Assembly: GCF_000341285.1 (NCBI RefSeq) | Contig: NW_005178442.1 | Coordinates: 87,362-151,361, forward strand | Direction: 5' to 3' | Source: Galdieria sulphuraria | Lineage: Eukaryota; Rhodophyta; Bangiophyceae; Galdieriales; Galdieriaceae | Length of the DNA: 64,000 bases | In this document: positions 1 to 11,011 of the stretch, one piece after another | Position numbering within the stretch: the stretch's first letter is position 1 | How the letters are laid out: the number at the start of each line of letters is the position of its first letter | The notes under the pieces: model-generated | Told to the model about the DNA's origin: nothing | The model's input: the letters and a program-made list of their open reading frames with translations, nothing else | Database searches by the model: none | Made by a program: the position numbers and the translations under genes

Positions 1-1432
1 ATGGCTCTGTACAAAAGATACCTTCTTTGGTCAAAGCAACTAAACTAGAATTGACGGCCAATGCCAATTGCATAGGCAACTCTGGCGGAACCACCGAAGT
101 AATAATCAATATACAATGCAATAAAAGCTCAAAACGGTTACGTTCTTGACTTTCCAATCCCTTTTTCAATACATATGCTGATGAAACCAAAGCAAAGAAT
201 AACAAGAACAGAATCAAAAATGCGGCTTCTTTGGCATTTGCCGATACCTTTTCAGTAGACAATAAAATAGTTCGCATTAATTTTCCTTGAACAGAACCAA
301 AACCAGTTCTTAAGACATAACAGATGGCTCCATTGTCTGGTGCCTTTAAAGAAAAGGATTCCGATACAACGACTTGTAGCGTTCTCGTTCCACCAAAAAT
401 AACAGAATTTTTATCTTCTCCACGCATACTCAATGGACGTCGAGGATTGGTTTCAGAAACTAAACTTAACGCATCCTTCACAACAGGAATAGACTCACCA
501 GTTAGCAAAGACTCATCTGCAACTATACTACCATTCAACACTAGTGCATCACAAGGAACTACAAGATCAGGTTCCGATGATCGAGTCACTGAAATAATAT
601 CACCAGGAACTATCTTAGTGGAAGCAGTCTCTTGCCATTTTCGACAACGATAAACGTAAAGTTGGTATGGTCTATTTTTCATTCCTCGAAGCTCCCGAAG
701 GCTCTTTCTTCGTCCATTTGCTACAGTTGCTTCAAATACCAATAACATTACTAATGTCATCACAGAATATCTCCAATACTGATCGAGACACCAAAGTAAT
801 ACACAAAAGACTTGAAACACAAAAAAAGGCGCCAATAGTTGTTCCTTGTATAGATCCAAGAAACTCGGTACCGGAATCTCCAAACGGTTTTCTCCATATG
901 TCTTCAATCTTTCCATAGCTTCTTCTACGGAGTCGAATCCTTTATTCGAAGGATAAAACTCGAGTGGTTCCTCAGCTGGATATTTCAATTTTTGGAATTG
1001 TCGGTGAAGAGGTGAATACTGAAATCTGCGTTTTTGAAATACAAAATATTTGATCGATTCTCTTGAGTTGTTGGTGTCGCATTCTAGTCGAAGAAGTTCA
1101 GTACTTCCCTTGTGTGGTCTTGGATAGACCATAACGTGAGTTGCCGTGTTGTAGTCTGCAAGAGAATAGCCCACCCACTTACGAAATGCAACTGACCAAT
1201 ACTGTAATAAAAGAAAGAGTGCAACTATTGTAGCTGTTGATCCAAGAGTTAAGCCAAAAGTGAGGTCAGTCTCCAAAAAGTTGGTTCGCCATTTCAAGCT
1301 TCCCACTATGGAGAATAGAATAACAGTAAGAAGTACATCAGCTCTCCACCACCAACTCACTTTTTGTAACAATATCAGTTTGGTAATAGTTTTTCCTGTC
1401 CAAACTGTAGAGTCTTTGAACTCTTCAGCCAT
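1..1432 (-). CDS. P5A-type ATPase (ATP13A1/Spf1 family), N-terminal part
   Basis: Uninterrupted frame of about 477 codons starting at the ATG at 1432; an in-frame TAA lies just upstream. The rest, including the phosphorylated Asp and ATP-binding domains, is beyond the left edge. Visible are two N-terminal hydrophobic segments, a further pair before the actuator domain, the actuator motif DESLLTGESIP, and a membrane segment with VVPPELPMQLALAVN. PPELP in this helix is the signature of P5A pumps, which act in the ER membrane and remove mislocalised helices and tail-anchored proteins. No intron is seen in this part. The family is near certain; only about 40% of the usual ~1200 residues is present. 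Confidence 0.92.
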   Translation of the reverse strand, partial: MAEEFKDSTVWTGKTITKLILLQKVSWWWRADVLLTVILFSIVGSLKWRTNFLETDLTFGLTLGSTATIVALFLLLQYWSVAFRKWVGYSLADYNTATHVMVYPRPHKGSTELLRLECDTNNSRESIKYFVFQKRRFQYSPLHRQFQKLKYPAEEPLEFYPSNKGFDSVEEAMERLKTYGENRLEIPVPSFLDLYKEQLLAPFFVFQVFCVLLWCLDQYWRYSVMTLVMLLVFEATVANGRRKSLRELRGMKNRPYQLYVYRCRKWQETASTKIVPGDIISVTRSSEPDLVVPCDALVLNGSIVADESLLTGESIPVVKDALSLVSETNPRRPLSMRGEDKNSVIFGGTRTLQVVVSESFSLKAPDNGAICYVLRTGFGSVQGKLMRTILLSTEKVSANAKEAAFLILFLLFFALVSSAYVLKKGLESQERNRFELLLHCILIITSVVPPELPMQLALAVNSSLVALTKEGIFCTEP

Positions 1433-1528
1433 TCGCTTTGTGTTTACGGCGTAAGCAAACCCCAAAAAAAATTAATCATAAAACTAGTTTTATTTGTATT
1501 CGCATTCTAACAATTCATAGCTTTCCTA

Positions 1529-2611
1529 ATGAGATATCTGAAGAACTGCTATAAAGTCATATCGAAGAGTTATGTTTCAATCAACCAAATGATGGTCCCA
1601 AAAGCATATCAGTTAACAGTTTTGGATATGTGGCATCGATTGTTAGGAACAAGATGCTGGACATCGAAACAACTAAGACAGTTGAATACGCAAGTTTCTT
1701 ATTCTTCGATAAAACAGGAACAAAATAGACTTTGTTTGAGGAAGCAATGTTCTGACTTGTCTTACATAGCAAGACATAAGCTGTTGCAACCAGCAAGGAG
1801 TTTTACCGAAGGATGGAGAAAAGGCTCATTGTTTGAAAGGTCAACAACAACAACAACGATTCAGTGGATGTCTTTAAGAACCTCTGCACAACAAACTTTC
1901 AATTTGTTCAAAAATAACACTTGGAATACAACTCCAAGGAAATATCCTCGGTGTACCTATCGTCCTTGTACTACAGTCCCAGCAAAAGAAGAGTCAAAAC
2001 AAGAAGAAAGCCAGCAACATAAAACAAAGGAACCGCAGTTTTTGATATATGATGCTAAAAAGGGTTGGCATTTCTTCTTCCTTACTTTTTTGTCCAGCTC
2101 ACAACTAGGAATTTGGCTGGCAGAAAAGTTGGAAGGAACCAAAAGGAAAGATGACAACCCTTCTCTTCTCGCACGAAATATATCGGGAGTAAGTGTACTG
2201 TACTGAATCAATAGCTTTTATTCAAATGCTTTTTCTATATGAACATAGATTGCATCAGTTGTAGGTTTGGTCTGTCTTTTCTTGGTGTTTTGGTATTCTC
2301 GAAACTTTATAAGTGAAATGTGGATTGTAGGTCACAGTGCGCAAAAGTTGATTATAAGGACATATACTATCATTGGGACCAAAACTGCTCCTAGACATTT
2401 GCTTACCAAGACGGTTGTAAAAGGCAAATCTAAGAAGAATTCAAACTTTGTGGGAATAAAAGTGAAAGGAGCAAAGTTTAGTTATATATTAGATAAAGGA
2501 GGTCGATTCATTGCAAATGAAGAACTAATCAATAGTTTTGAAAACGGAGCATCTGCTGTGTTTGTGGCATGGGGTCGAGTATATCCAACATTAAAACACA
2601 CTGCAACCTGA
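1529..2611 (+). CDS. TMEM223-like mitochondrial membrane protein
   Basis: Two exons (1529-2188 and 2249-2611) joined over a 60-nt GTAAGT...TAG intron in phase 0, giving 340 residues. The long basic N-terminal part (about 170 residues) could carry a mitochondrial targeting signal. Two hydrophobic segments follow, one after the motif LIYDAKKGWHFFF and one made by the exon junction. The block around the first segment matches the pattern of TMEM223 (an acidic/basic turn, two Phe, then a Gly/Ser helix); TMEM223 is linked to complex IV assembly in mammals. Similarity is by eye and limited to this block, so other TMEM70/186/223 relatives remain possible. Confidence 0.5.
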
Positions 2612-2766
2612 ATTGTTATGTTATAGCTTGATTCAGAAGGAACGAGTTGCCTGTAACTTTGTAGGTTGTTGGTAGTGATTGATTCGCAGATAACCAAAAA
2701 ATAAAAAGAGATTTCCTCCAGAGAATTGTGTCCATTGGAAAGCCATTCTTGTTCTTGTTGACCTCA

Positions 2767-4282
2767 ATGAAGTTTGAAACTGCAGCCATACACGTCGGTA
2801 TGTATGAAATATTGTAAATGACTAGTCGATACGAATAACTCGTAACTTTGGTAGGTCAAGATCCTGACCCTGTTACAGGCGCCGTGATCCCTGCACTCTC
2901 TTTAAGCACAAGTAAGTGACGACCAATATCATACCTTGGCTGTGGATATCTTGTCGTGACACTGTTTTTAGCTTTTGCTCAAAGTTCTCCTGGAAAGCCA
3001 ACCAGTTTTGATTATTCACGTTCCAATAACCCTACTAGACAAGCCTTTGAGGTATGTTTCACGAACTAGGTATTGTAGTAACTTGACAGTGTATTCAGCG
3101 TTGTGTGGCTGCTTGTGAAGGTGGAAAAGGTACCTTCCTTGTCTTCTTACTAGGAATATACCGAAAACTAAATTATTGACAATAGAATCTGCCGCTTTTT
3201 CAAGTGGCTTGGCTGCAACTGTAACTCTGCTGCACTTACTCAAGGCAGGTGACCACATCGTTTGTATAGATGATGTCTATGGAGGTACTCAAAGATATTT
3301 TCGAAGAGTGGCAAATAATTTCCAGTTGGAGTTTTCGTTTGTCGACTTTGAAGATTTGCAAAAAGTAAAAGCTGCTATTAGAAGCAACACCAAGTTGATT
3401 TGGGTCGAGTCGCCTACTAACCCTACCATGAAGGTGTGAAAATACTTTATTAGGACTTTTTATATTCATTATCGATCTTTCCTTGTAGATTGTCGATATT
3501 CGTCAAGTAGCTGCTATAGTTAGCAAACATGATGTGATGTTGGTTGTAGACAATACCTTCATGTCTCCTTACTTTCAGAGGCCTTTGGAGTTGGGTGCAC
3601 ATATTTCTTTGAATAGCGTCTCCAAATATATCAACGGACATTCTGATGTCATTATGGGCGTTGTTACTTGGAACGATGAGTCCTTAGGACAACGCATTCG
3701 ATTCCTTCAGAATAGTCTTGGAGGTGTCCCATCACCATTCGATTGCTATTTGGCGAACAGAGGTTTGAAGACCTTGGCTATTCGAATGAGGAAACATGAG
3801 TCCAATGCCTTGAAAATTGCTACTTTTCTAGAGAAGCATCCCAAAGTATCCATTGTTTTCGATAATAGTGATCAGTTTGCTCATTTAAGAATGAGTAGGT
3901 CAGGAAAGTGCTGTATCCTGGTTTGACTTCTCATCCCCAACATGAAATTGCAAAAGCACAGCAACATGGTTTCGGAGGAATGATAACCTTCTTTATCGAT
4001 AGCGACTTGGCAGGAGCTGAAAGATTTCTTAAGAAATGCAAATATTTTACCTTGGCAGAAAGTTTAGGAGGTGTGGAGTCGCTTATCGAACATCCTGTAA
4101 GTAATGACAAATGATGGTTTCGTTTCGCTGATTATTTCTAGGCATTAATGACACATGCCTCTGTTCCAGCAGAAGTACGTCAGCAATTGGGAATCGATGA
4201 TACTCTCATCCGTATCTCTGTTGGAATAGAGGATCTCGATGACTTGTTGGAAGACTTGAATAATGCTCTTCATGCAGTGTAA
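2767..4282 (+). CDS. Cystathionine gamma-lyase-like PLP enzyme
   Basis: Eight exons (2767-2797, 2855-2911, 2972-3051, 3099-3129, 3186-3433, 3489-3845, 3899-4096, 4142-4282) keep one frame. Family landmarks: FDYSRSNNPTRQAFE at the start, SSGLAATVTLLHLLKAGDH, DDVYGGTQRYF, the PLP-lysine motif NSVSKYINGHSDVIMG, KVLYPGLTSHPQHE and the C-terminal RISVGIEDLDDLLEDL. These are the classic cystathionine gamma-lyase/gamma-synthase motifs; closeness to CTH (HLLKAGDH, DDVYGGT, NGHSDVIMG) favours the lyase that splits cystathionine to cysteine, 2-oxobutyrate and ammonia. Substrate cannot be proven from sequence. A second member of the fold lies at 55686-57032. Confidence 0.9.
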
Positions 4283-4381
4283 TCTTGAGTTCTTTGAAAG
4301 TTTCATAGACAGGATTCATAAAGAGTTACCCAATTTTATGACATTTGAAGGAAAGAAATCAGTCTATTTTCTCATGTACAA

Positions 4382-5682
4382 CTAGTCTTCAAACAAACTC
4401 TCTCCAGAACTTGGAGTCCAAGTTACTCGTTTTTCCAAAGCCCCTCGAGATGAAGGCTTTGTGAGCTTGCTACTCAGTTCAAATATCTTGGACTGCTTCT
4501 CATGAATAACTTTCTCTTGGAATTTAACCTGTTCAAGTTCAGCATGTTTTAGTTCAGTTCTAATCAAATAATTCCCCACCTCATTCTTTAATCGACGATT
4601 TTCTTCTATTAATCTTTTCTCCCGTTCGATTCTACTTTTAACAAAGCTAAGTTGCTCCAACTGCAAATGAGCGTTTTCAGCAGATAATAAGGATACCCGT
4701 CTCTCGAGTTCTCGTATATGTTGCTTCTTTCTTTCCCGTGAAGCAGCTGCAGACTGACGATTCCTTTCAGCCCTACAACAAGAAAAATTTGTTTAGCCAA
4801 GAAAATATACTAAGATATCATATTTATAACCTCATTGCTTTCTTCTCAGTGGGGGCCACAGAAGATGTAACATTACTTGTTCCGCAGCTATCGGACTCTC
4901 CAGCATTGAAATAGCTACTGTCATCTGCCAATCCAAGGTCCTTCCGCTTCTGGGGCGATATAATGCTGTCAGCGGAGACCTTGTCATATGTTGAATGGGA
5001 GCTGATTTTCGGCTGTCGACTTAACGCCTCCACCGAGTATCGCTTATTTTTGCTAACAAAGACAGATGCACTGTTAAACTGATCTGAAGAGGGCCGATTT
5101 TGCTTCATCTCTTCGAATAAAGCCGTCGGTTCCTCAACAGAAAACTTTCGAAAGTTCTGCAAGACCTCCAGTCCATCATCTTTAAATACTGCCTTGCCTC
5201 CATTTTGACCATCATATCTATTAGAAGAAGGAAATGGATTGAATAGTTGTTCACTAGAATTGTATCCACCAAAGGTTTCCTGGTTAATTGAGCTTCTGTT
5301 TGAAGAAGCTTGAAGCGTCGGGTCCGCATAGGGAAGGAAATAGTCATTTCCATACATGCTAGAAACATCCGTTTCATTCTCCACACCTCCTAGAAAAGAT
5401 GATATATCGGTGCTATTGGTAGAACTGTAGTCTGCCAATAGCCTCTCCTGTTCCATAAGAGCTCTCAAAACACTGGGAGTTTGAGCTTTCATGTCCTCTA
5501 GTAGGTCTGGGTTAATACCGTTTAGAAGGTCAGGTAATGTAAGAGACTCTAAATCTAAGATATATTGGTTTTTTGAACTCCCTAAGACTCTATAATGAAA
5601 ACAAGCTCTTCAACAACGCAGGTTGACTCTTACCTTCATTATTACGTCGTTCTACACCTGTAGTCGAAGTTATCGTTGCCAT
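4382..5682 (-). CDS. bZIP transcription factor
   Basis: Three exons on the minus strand (5682-5634, 5581-4831, 4772-4382) give 396 residues. The second intron splits the basic region at ...AMR|AERNRQS. The basic region reads RNRQSAAASRERKKQ, with the invariant N-x7-R spacing of bZIP factors, followed by leucine-rich heptads and a long charged coiled coil. The first 250 residues are Ser/Asn/Asp-rich and disordered, as in activation domains. The 52-nt first intron was chosen because it joins the 16-residue first exon in frame to the downstream open frame; a start at the internal Met (5492) is the alternative. Target genes are unknown. Confidence 0.8.
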
Positions 5683-7626
5683 TTATTTTTGCCTGTACAA
5701 TCGTTGACAACTAGCAAAGCTCACTTGGCTTTGGCGGTGAATTGGCTTTCTCAGAAGAAAATTTCTGCGCCCACTGGTTTGGCGCGCAAGTTGGCCCAGG
5801 GACGTTCAGCCAATGATTTTACAGAAGCCGATTCTCTCAGCGGATTTGACCGTTTCATTTTATTCCACGTGGAGAAATCAGAGACTTGTGCTGCAACGTG
5901 GAGGAACAATAGTGCAAGACGGATCGAGGAGGCTTTTCTTTTGCGGGAGGTGTTGTCTTTCTAGAAAAAAATGCTCATAGCATGCTGCCCGTTCAAAACG
6001 GCGATGTTACTATATTGCAAAAGATATCTGTTCAGGAAAATTTGGATATTCTTTATGCATCTAAATCGTTGCTCTCTTATGAACTACAGACAGGGATAGC
6101 TTCATAGAGTTTACAAAACCTCGGAAAGTTTGACTTGGCTATTTCATGAGGTTTACCACGAGTATACAGTTTTTGCCACAACAAATGGCAAAATAACAGT
6201 CAACATAATAAGAGTGGATAGACAAACATCATAGTACCTTTCTTACAATTGCTAAATTAGAAACGCCGCAAACTTGGTATCACGACACTTAAAGGGTAAT
6301 AAAAACATTTTTCAACAATGGAACTTATCTACAAATAGAACCCAAAAAGTTTCTCCGTTTCCATTCATGCTACCAAAAAAAGGGAAGTAGCAAGTAACAA
6401 ACTGCTATTTTGAAAGTCTACATTCACCCAAGTTGCAAAGTTACAAGGTAATATTGTAAGACCCAGAAAAAGAAACTTGAACTTCTTTCACCTAGTTCAG
6501 TATGTACATTTAACTCTCCTGAGTTGGCAATATGCTGAAGCATTTTGCGATGTTCGCAGCGAGACAATACAAACTTTCCACGACACAAATTGTTCAAATA
6601 AAAGTATAACCGAAAACTACTTTTACAAAGTGGAAATATCTTCAGACGCTTGGAAAACTATTTTATATGAGTCGAGCGAATTGCTCTCAAAATGAAAACG
6701 ACTTAGCTCTGTTTGAATTTGAATAAAAAGATATCTGATTTACTCTGTGATATCTCCCATTGATATGATATTTTCTCCAGAAAATCTGTCGATATTTTTA
6801 ACATTGTCTTTGGGTGGATGAAGAGGATATCAAAATATGTCGTCTCAACAGAGCACATAACCTCGTTTCAAGTGTTTGTTCCATTGTAAATGCTATCAGA
6901 GTATCAAAACTTGTTGAGATCCGGAATCCCCCTACCACTGATTCCTGCAAAGTCAAAGGGGTGAATCTAGCTACTTTAGCAACGAGACAGGAAAGGGGGC
7001 AAATAGTAGGCTAAAGAAAACGTTGGTAGTTTTACAGAACAAAACAGATAGATACAAAACAAAATATCGTCAAAAGTCTCTTCTAATAGCAAATACCCTT
7101 TCTAAATAGTACAATTATTAGTAGAACGTCGAAACAAAGATATTTTGGCATTGAATCTTGACGATGACTTTTACATAGGATCATCGGATTGTAGCACTCA
7201 TTCTTATGGCAAGGTCCCTCATGGCCGAGGCAAGTTCCAGAAGAATCACTAAGCGCACCCTCGGCTAATCTGGTGCCAAAGATACTTATGATCATCTTAC
7301 TCCAATTGGAAGTTGGAGGTTGGCGTCGCTGAGTTCTTTTTCGAAATGACTTTTTATAACTTTCATCTTTAGTTTGCCAACGCAGCAAACTTTTTTTGGA
7401 GGAAGCAAACTTGCGTTGGATAGTAGAAAGGTTAAGGCTAGCTTTGATAGAAATAGGTTTTAGATCTCTGTTCTTTGAGTTGGGTTGCTAGAAACACTTC
7501 AGTTCCGCAGATTTTTGATTTTCTTTCGCTTGTAGAGGATTAGTTCGTTACGAACCTGAGCGCATTGACTTGCTGCGAAGATTGCGCCTGTCGTAGATTT
7601 CTTTTATCGTTGTGAGCAGAAATAGC
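5683..7626 (+). other. 1.9-kb interval without a convincing gene
   Basis: Both strands hold only short, low-complexity frames with no recognisable motif and no plausible splicing into a conserved protein. The longest is a 101-codon minus frame at 7083-7388 that I could not support. It lies between the divergent starts of the bZIP gene and the serine-rich gene, so it may hold two promoters and long 5' leaders, or a non-coding transcript. Confidence 0.5.
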
Positions 7627-8532
7627 ATGGACCTCTCAAAAGAAGTTAGGAGTGGGAACGATTTACAGAGTCAGCGTGGTTCCGAGGCCACCCTTGCTTC
7701 CAAAGCAGATAGTCACGAAACCAACTCCACGCAAGAGCCTGACTCAAGTTCGAACCGAGCTGACCTGGAAAGTAGAAGAAGCCTCAAGTGCCCACTCTAC
7801 TGTCCAAAACCTAGGAGAGTAACACCATCCCACAAGTTCTTATTCATAAGGTATGACGGTGGAGACTGTATTGAGCGGGTTCCAGATGCTTGTTGCACAT
7901 CTAAGGATAGCAGCGAAAGGACTTGTGCTACTCTTTCGTCTCTAAGTGGCTCCTGGCTTACTTTTGAAGATGGTGGATCCACTGGTGATCTGAGCGATGT
8001 TTCTAGACGTTGTGAAAATGCGTTTGCCTCAGGTGCAGGAGATAAGCAGGAATGGGAGAGTTTAGAGTGGTCTTCGAGCCCTTCTCCTGTATGTTATGGT
8101 TGCGGTAACGTCCAGAAACAGTGTGAAAAATATTCGATATGTATGTCGGAGGTGGGCAGTTTAAGTTCTTCTTTCAAAAGTCATGGTTTCTTGAATGCTG
8201 AGAAAAGCAAAAGCAGTCTTATAAGTGAATGCACGAACAGTTCAGTGAATATAGAGGATTGTGATTTTTCTTCCATGACAGATGAGAGGAATAGTGAAAT
8301 GGAGTTTCTGGGTTCACCTCCAGTTCGTTCAGAGAATCCAATGGTTCGAGATTCTTGGTTCCGTCTATCAACTAAAGACTTAACTTTGGAACCACATGCA
8401 AGGTCGGAGATGTTACGTCGCTCGCTTATGGGTGGTAGACGTCATAGGTATTCTACTCATACTAGTTCTTTATTATACTCTATGGACAGAAGCTATGCAC
8501 ATTTTCGTCCAAGTCCCGCGCTTTCTGTCTGA
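7627..8532 (+). CDS. Serine-rich protein of unknown function
   Basis: Single open frame of 301 codons from the first ATG (7627); upstream in the same frame is only a GTG and then a stop, and an AG just before the ATG leaves room for an unseen first exon. The protein is rich in Ser, Glu and Arg, has scattered Cys (for example CYGCGNVQKQC) but no clear metal-binding spacing, and ends in a basic stretch with RRSLMGGRRHRYST. It looks largely disordered, with many Ser-Pro and Arg-x-x-Ser sites that could be phosphorylated. I recognise no family. Confidence 0.6.
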   Translation: MDLSKEVRSGNDLQSQRGSEATLASKADSHETNSTQEPDSSSNRADLESRRSLKCPLYCPKPRRVTPSHKFLFIRYDGGDCIERVPDACCTSKDSSERTCATLSSLSGSWLTFEDGGSTGDLSDVSRRCENAFASGAGDKQEWESLEWSSSPSPVCYGCGNVQKQCEKYSICMSEVGSLSSSFKSHGFLNAEKSKSSLISECTNSSVNIEDCDFSSMTDERNSEMEFLGSPPVRSENPMVRDSWFRLSTKDLTLEPHARSEMLRRSLMGGRRHRYSTHTSSLLYSMDRSYAHFRPSPALSV

Positions 8533-8675
8533 GTTTTATGTATTCTGAAGCCAATTGACTGTGGATACTTTGTTGTTGTTAGAATTGGTAACTGGAATAT
8601 AGTTCTTTGTGTATTTTAGATACGGAAAAGTGAGTCTTGTTAATAGTCGTCAAATTGTCACATATTAGTTTTTAA

Positions 8676-9624
8676 TCAAGAGTGGGTTCCTATAAAAGAA
8701 TCCAATTTTCGATGTTTCGTATAAACGCAAGTTTGAGGATATCTCGCTGAGCTTTTCAAAGGATTTTGGAAACTTCGGACACAAGGCGGTAGAAAGCTGC
8801 TTCGTGCCATATCGAACCTTAGTTTCCAATCCTCCCACGTGTCATGAGACTTTATCCAGAGAAGTAAGGTATCCAAAGCCTTCTCTATGGGTTGGTTGGA
8901 ATACATTGCTTTCTCCATATAGTAACATAATGCCGCTTGGGCTCTCTCAGATATTAAGCGAAATATGTGATATTTACTCCAACTCCAATAAACCACATGC
9001 TCGTCAACTCCAAAGATACGAACAGAATAAGGAAAATGGAATCCAGTTTTTGTTTCTTTCAAAACTATACCAAAGCTCAACATCTCACCAACCTTTCCCA
9101 TCAACATTGGAGGAAACTGTTTCCAATCCAATTCACAAGGAACAACAGCTCTTAAACCATATTGGTTCCACTGTTCCTTTGTAAGTGCAAACTTCTCTCT
9201 ACTGGAGAACGCTGTAGGATATTTCTCGAAGCCTTGGTAGTTTCTATTTTCATATTCTTTTCTACTGAGAACATTAGCACTCAACTTTTCCAACTCCCCT
9301 TTGCTTAAAGTTGAGCGTTTTTCCGAATTCCTCTTCTCCTGAGTCTGTCGATATGTTAGGTTCATAACCCACTCATACAACGTTGTTGTTATCACTTACC
9401 GAAACATACTTCTTTATATTAGAGTGCATAGTCAATACTTGTCTATATTTCTCTTTTGCAGCTACTATAGAAGTTTGAAGTTGTTGTACTGCCAAAGACG
9501 TGCTGCCTTCTTGCTGGATCTTTGTTCGCAGCAATGACTCTGCACCTCGTATCAACTCAGCCAAGTTCCTTATATTATGTTCAGCTTGCTCCAAATTAAA
9601 AGGCAACACTTGTTGCTGCTGCAT
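8676..9624 (-). CDS. MED27: Mediator complex subunit 27-like
   Basis: Two exons (9624-9400, 9344-8676) joined over a 55-nt intron, 297 residues. The N-terminal 75 residues form a coiled coil. The C-terminal half carries the MED27 pattern: a Trp/Ser block (WSWSKYHIFRLISERA), AALCYY, then an LWIKS block before a Cys-containing tail, in the order seen in animal MED27. MED27 sits in the Mediator tail/upper middle and links activators to RNA polymerase II. The C-terminal zinc site seems eroded: PPCVRSF has one Cys where animals have C-x2-C. Called from remembered family pattern only. Confidence 0.6.
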
Positions 9625-9684
9625 ATTGCCTCAACTCTATTTCAAAGTCTTTGAGCTTTTCAAAAAAATCAAACTAATTGTTGA

Positions 9685-10107
9685 ATGTCCTCCTACCAGA
9701 ATATCATGACTTCAGAGCATATCAACGATGTGGACTATTTAGAACAAGAAGAGGAAGAGTACTTTTATGATATCCCTTATGAACCTATTATGAGACCAGA
9801 CGCTGCATCCTGTACAGCTGTGTTGCAAAGGATGGGCCTGTTTACTGGAGTTTTGAGTTTCTTCGGAAGCATGTTTATAACTAACGCTTTATACGGTAAA
9901 CTGACTTTTTCAACTTGAGCTTTCATTCTAAAACACAAAAAAGGGGAAAGAGCAAACCTTGGTCGCTATGTACGAACTGGTTTAGTTGGTTCGTTTGTAT
10001 TCAGTTTTGCAGCTTGCCTTCATACCTATCATACCGCAACTCAGTGTAAGCCTTGCAATAGGGAAGTTTCACGTAACGCTGCCAAGCACTTGCCCAGATT
10101 CACTTAA
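9685..10107 (+). CDS. Small two-helix membrane protein, COX20-like
   Basis: Two exons (9685-9895, 9944-10107) with a 48-nt intron in phase 1, 124 residues. An acidic N-terminus (EQEEEEYF) is followed by two hydrophobic helices, GLFTGVLSFFGSMFI and TGLVGSFVFSFAACL, the second ending in CLHTYH. The layout resembles COX20/FAM36A, a mitochondrial inner-membrane chaperone of the COX2 subunit (two close helices, second ending in a Cys/His-containing turn). Identity is low, so any small two-helix mitochondrial protein is possible. Its ATG is only 60 bp from that of the divergent MED27-like gene. Confidence 0.4.
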
Positions 10108-10285
10108 GGTAAGACATACCAACAATGTACAACCTTTTATTTCGGATGACAACTTAAGAGTGCTGCTTCACTGAATATGCAACTGTTGAACTCAATAATA
10201 TTGCTGATCTCACAACTCTTTTGCTCATCTCATTCTTTCCCACTTTTGACTGCTGTTCTGTTAGGTCTCTTGACAATTTGTTGCT

Positions 10286-11011
10286 CTAACTAGACTTTTT
10301 CTTTTGTACTTTAGCTTTGGGTATCAAATAAATGCGAAACAAGCGAGTGACAACGATGGCAACTATGATTATCATAGGAGGCAACAACTTGTTTACTCGT
10401 TGTCTTCTATCTTCTTGTTCTTCTCTAGTCCCATACCAAAAGACAATTCTCTTCCGAGCTATATCGTCGACTCGAATAATCCACTTTCCGTTCTCATTGG
10501 TGGAGAATAGATAGTCTCCTTCACACAGACTATCCTTCCACTGTCCCTAAAGTTTCCACCTCTTCTCATCCACTCCATAAACAATATTCTCAACACTTAC
10601 TTTAGAAACAATACAACCATCTTGAGAAGGTTGCAAGTCAAAGTCCATCTTCTTTTGCCAAGGTCCTCTGTACTCCTTTCCACTTTTGGTAAACAGCAAC
10701 TCTGCCCAATACAACTGACCACTAGTTGGACCATCTAGTTCCAATCGAGTCACAAATAACTTTTGAGTACCATTACCACTCCAAGTTTGTTGTATGGTTC
10801 CCACTACACTATTATTTTCCATCATAAAACCCCATTTCTCTTTCCATATTTCTACAGAGCCTTGGTCCCAGTGATTACTATTAGTGTCAAGTGAGTTGTG
10901 AAATACAACAGGGAATAGTTGTCTTGTCCCAAGAAATACGTGGGCAACTGACACAAGGTTTTCTTTAGCATATACCGTAGTGAATAAACACAATATCCAC
11001 AACCACTTCAT
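10286..11011 (-). CDS. ER type I membrane protein with dilysine tail, unknown
   Basis: Two exons (11011-10601, 10546-10286) with a 54-nt intron give 223 residues. The N-terminus MKWLWILCLFTTVYAKE is a good signal peptide. A lumenal domain of about 160 residues has N-glycosylation sites (NNS, NGT) and two Cys. One hydrophobic helix (PPMIIIVAIVV) follows, then a short basic tail ending KKKSS, a KKxx ER-retrieval signal. Size and layout recall ER membrane complex subunits such as EMC10, but I see no sequence match, so function is left open. Its ATG overlaps the stop codon of the upstream nitrilase gene by one base (TAATG). Confidence 0.65.

Noticed and set aside
324-918. Plus-strand frames at 324-653 and 667-918
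   Set aside because: They lie fully antisense to the strongly conserved P5A ATPase and show no motif.
7083-7388. 101-codon minus frame as a gene
   Set aside because: No family pattern, odd composition, no splice context; kept only as part of the gene-free interval.
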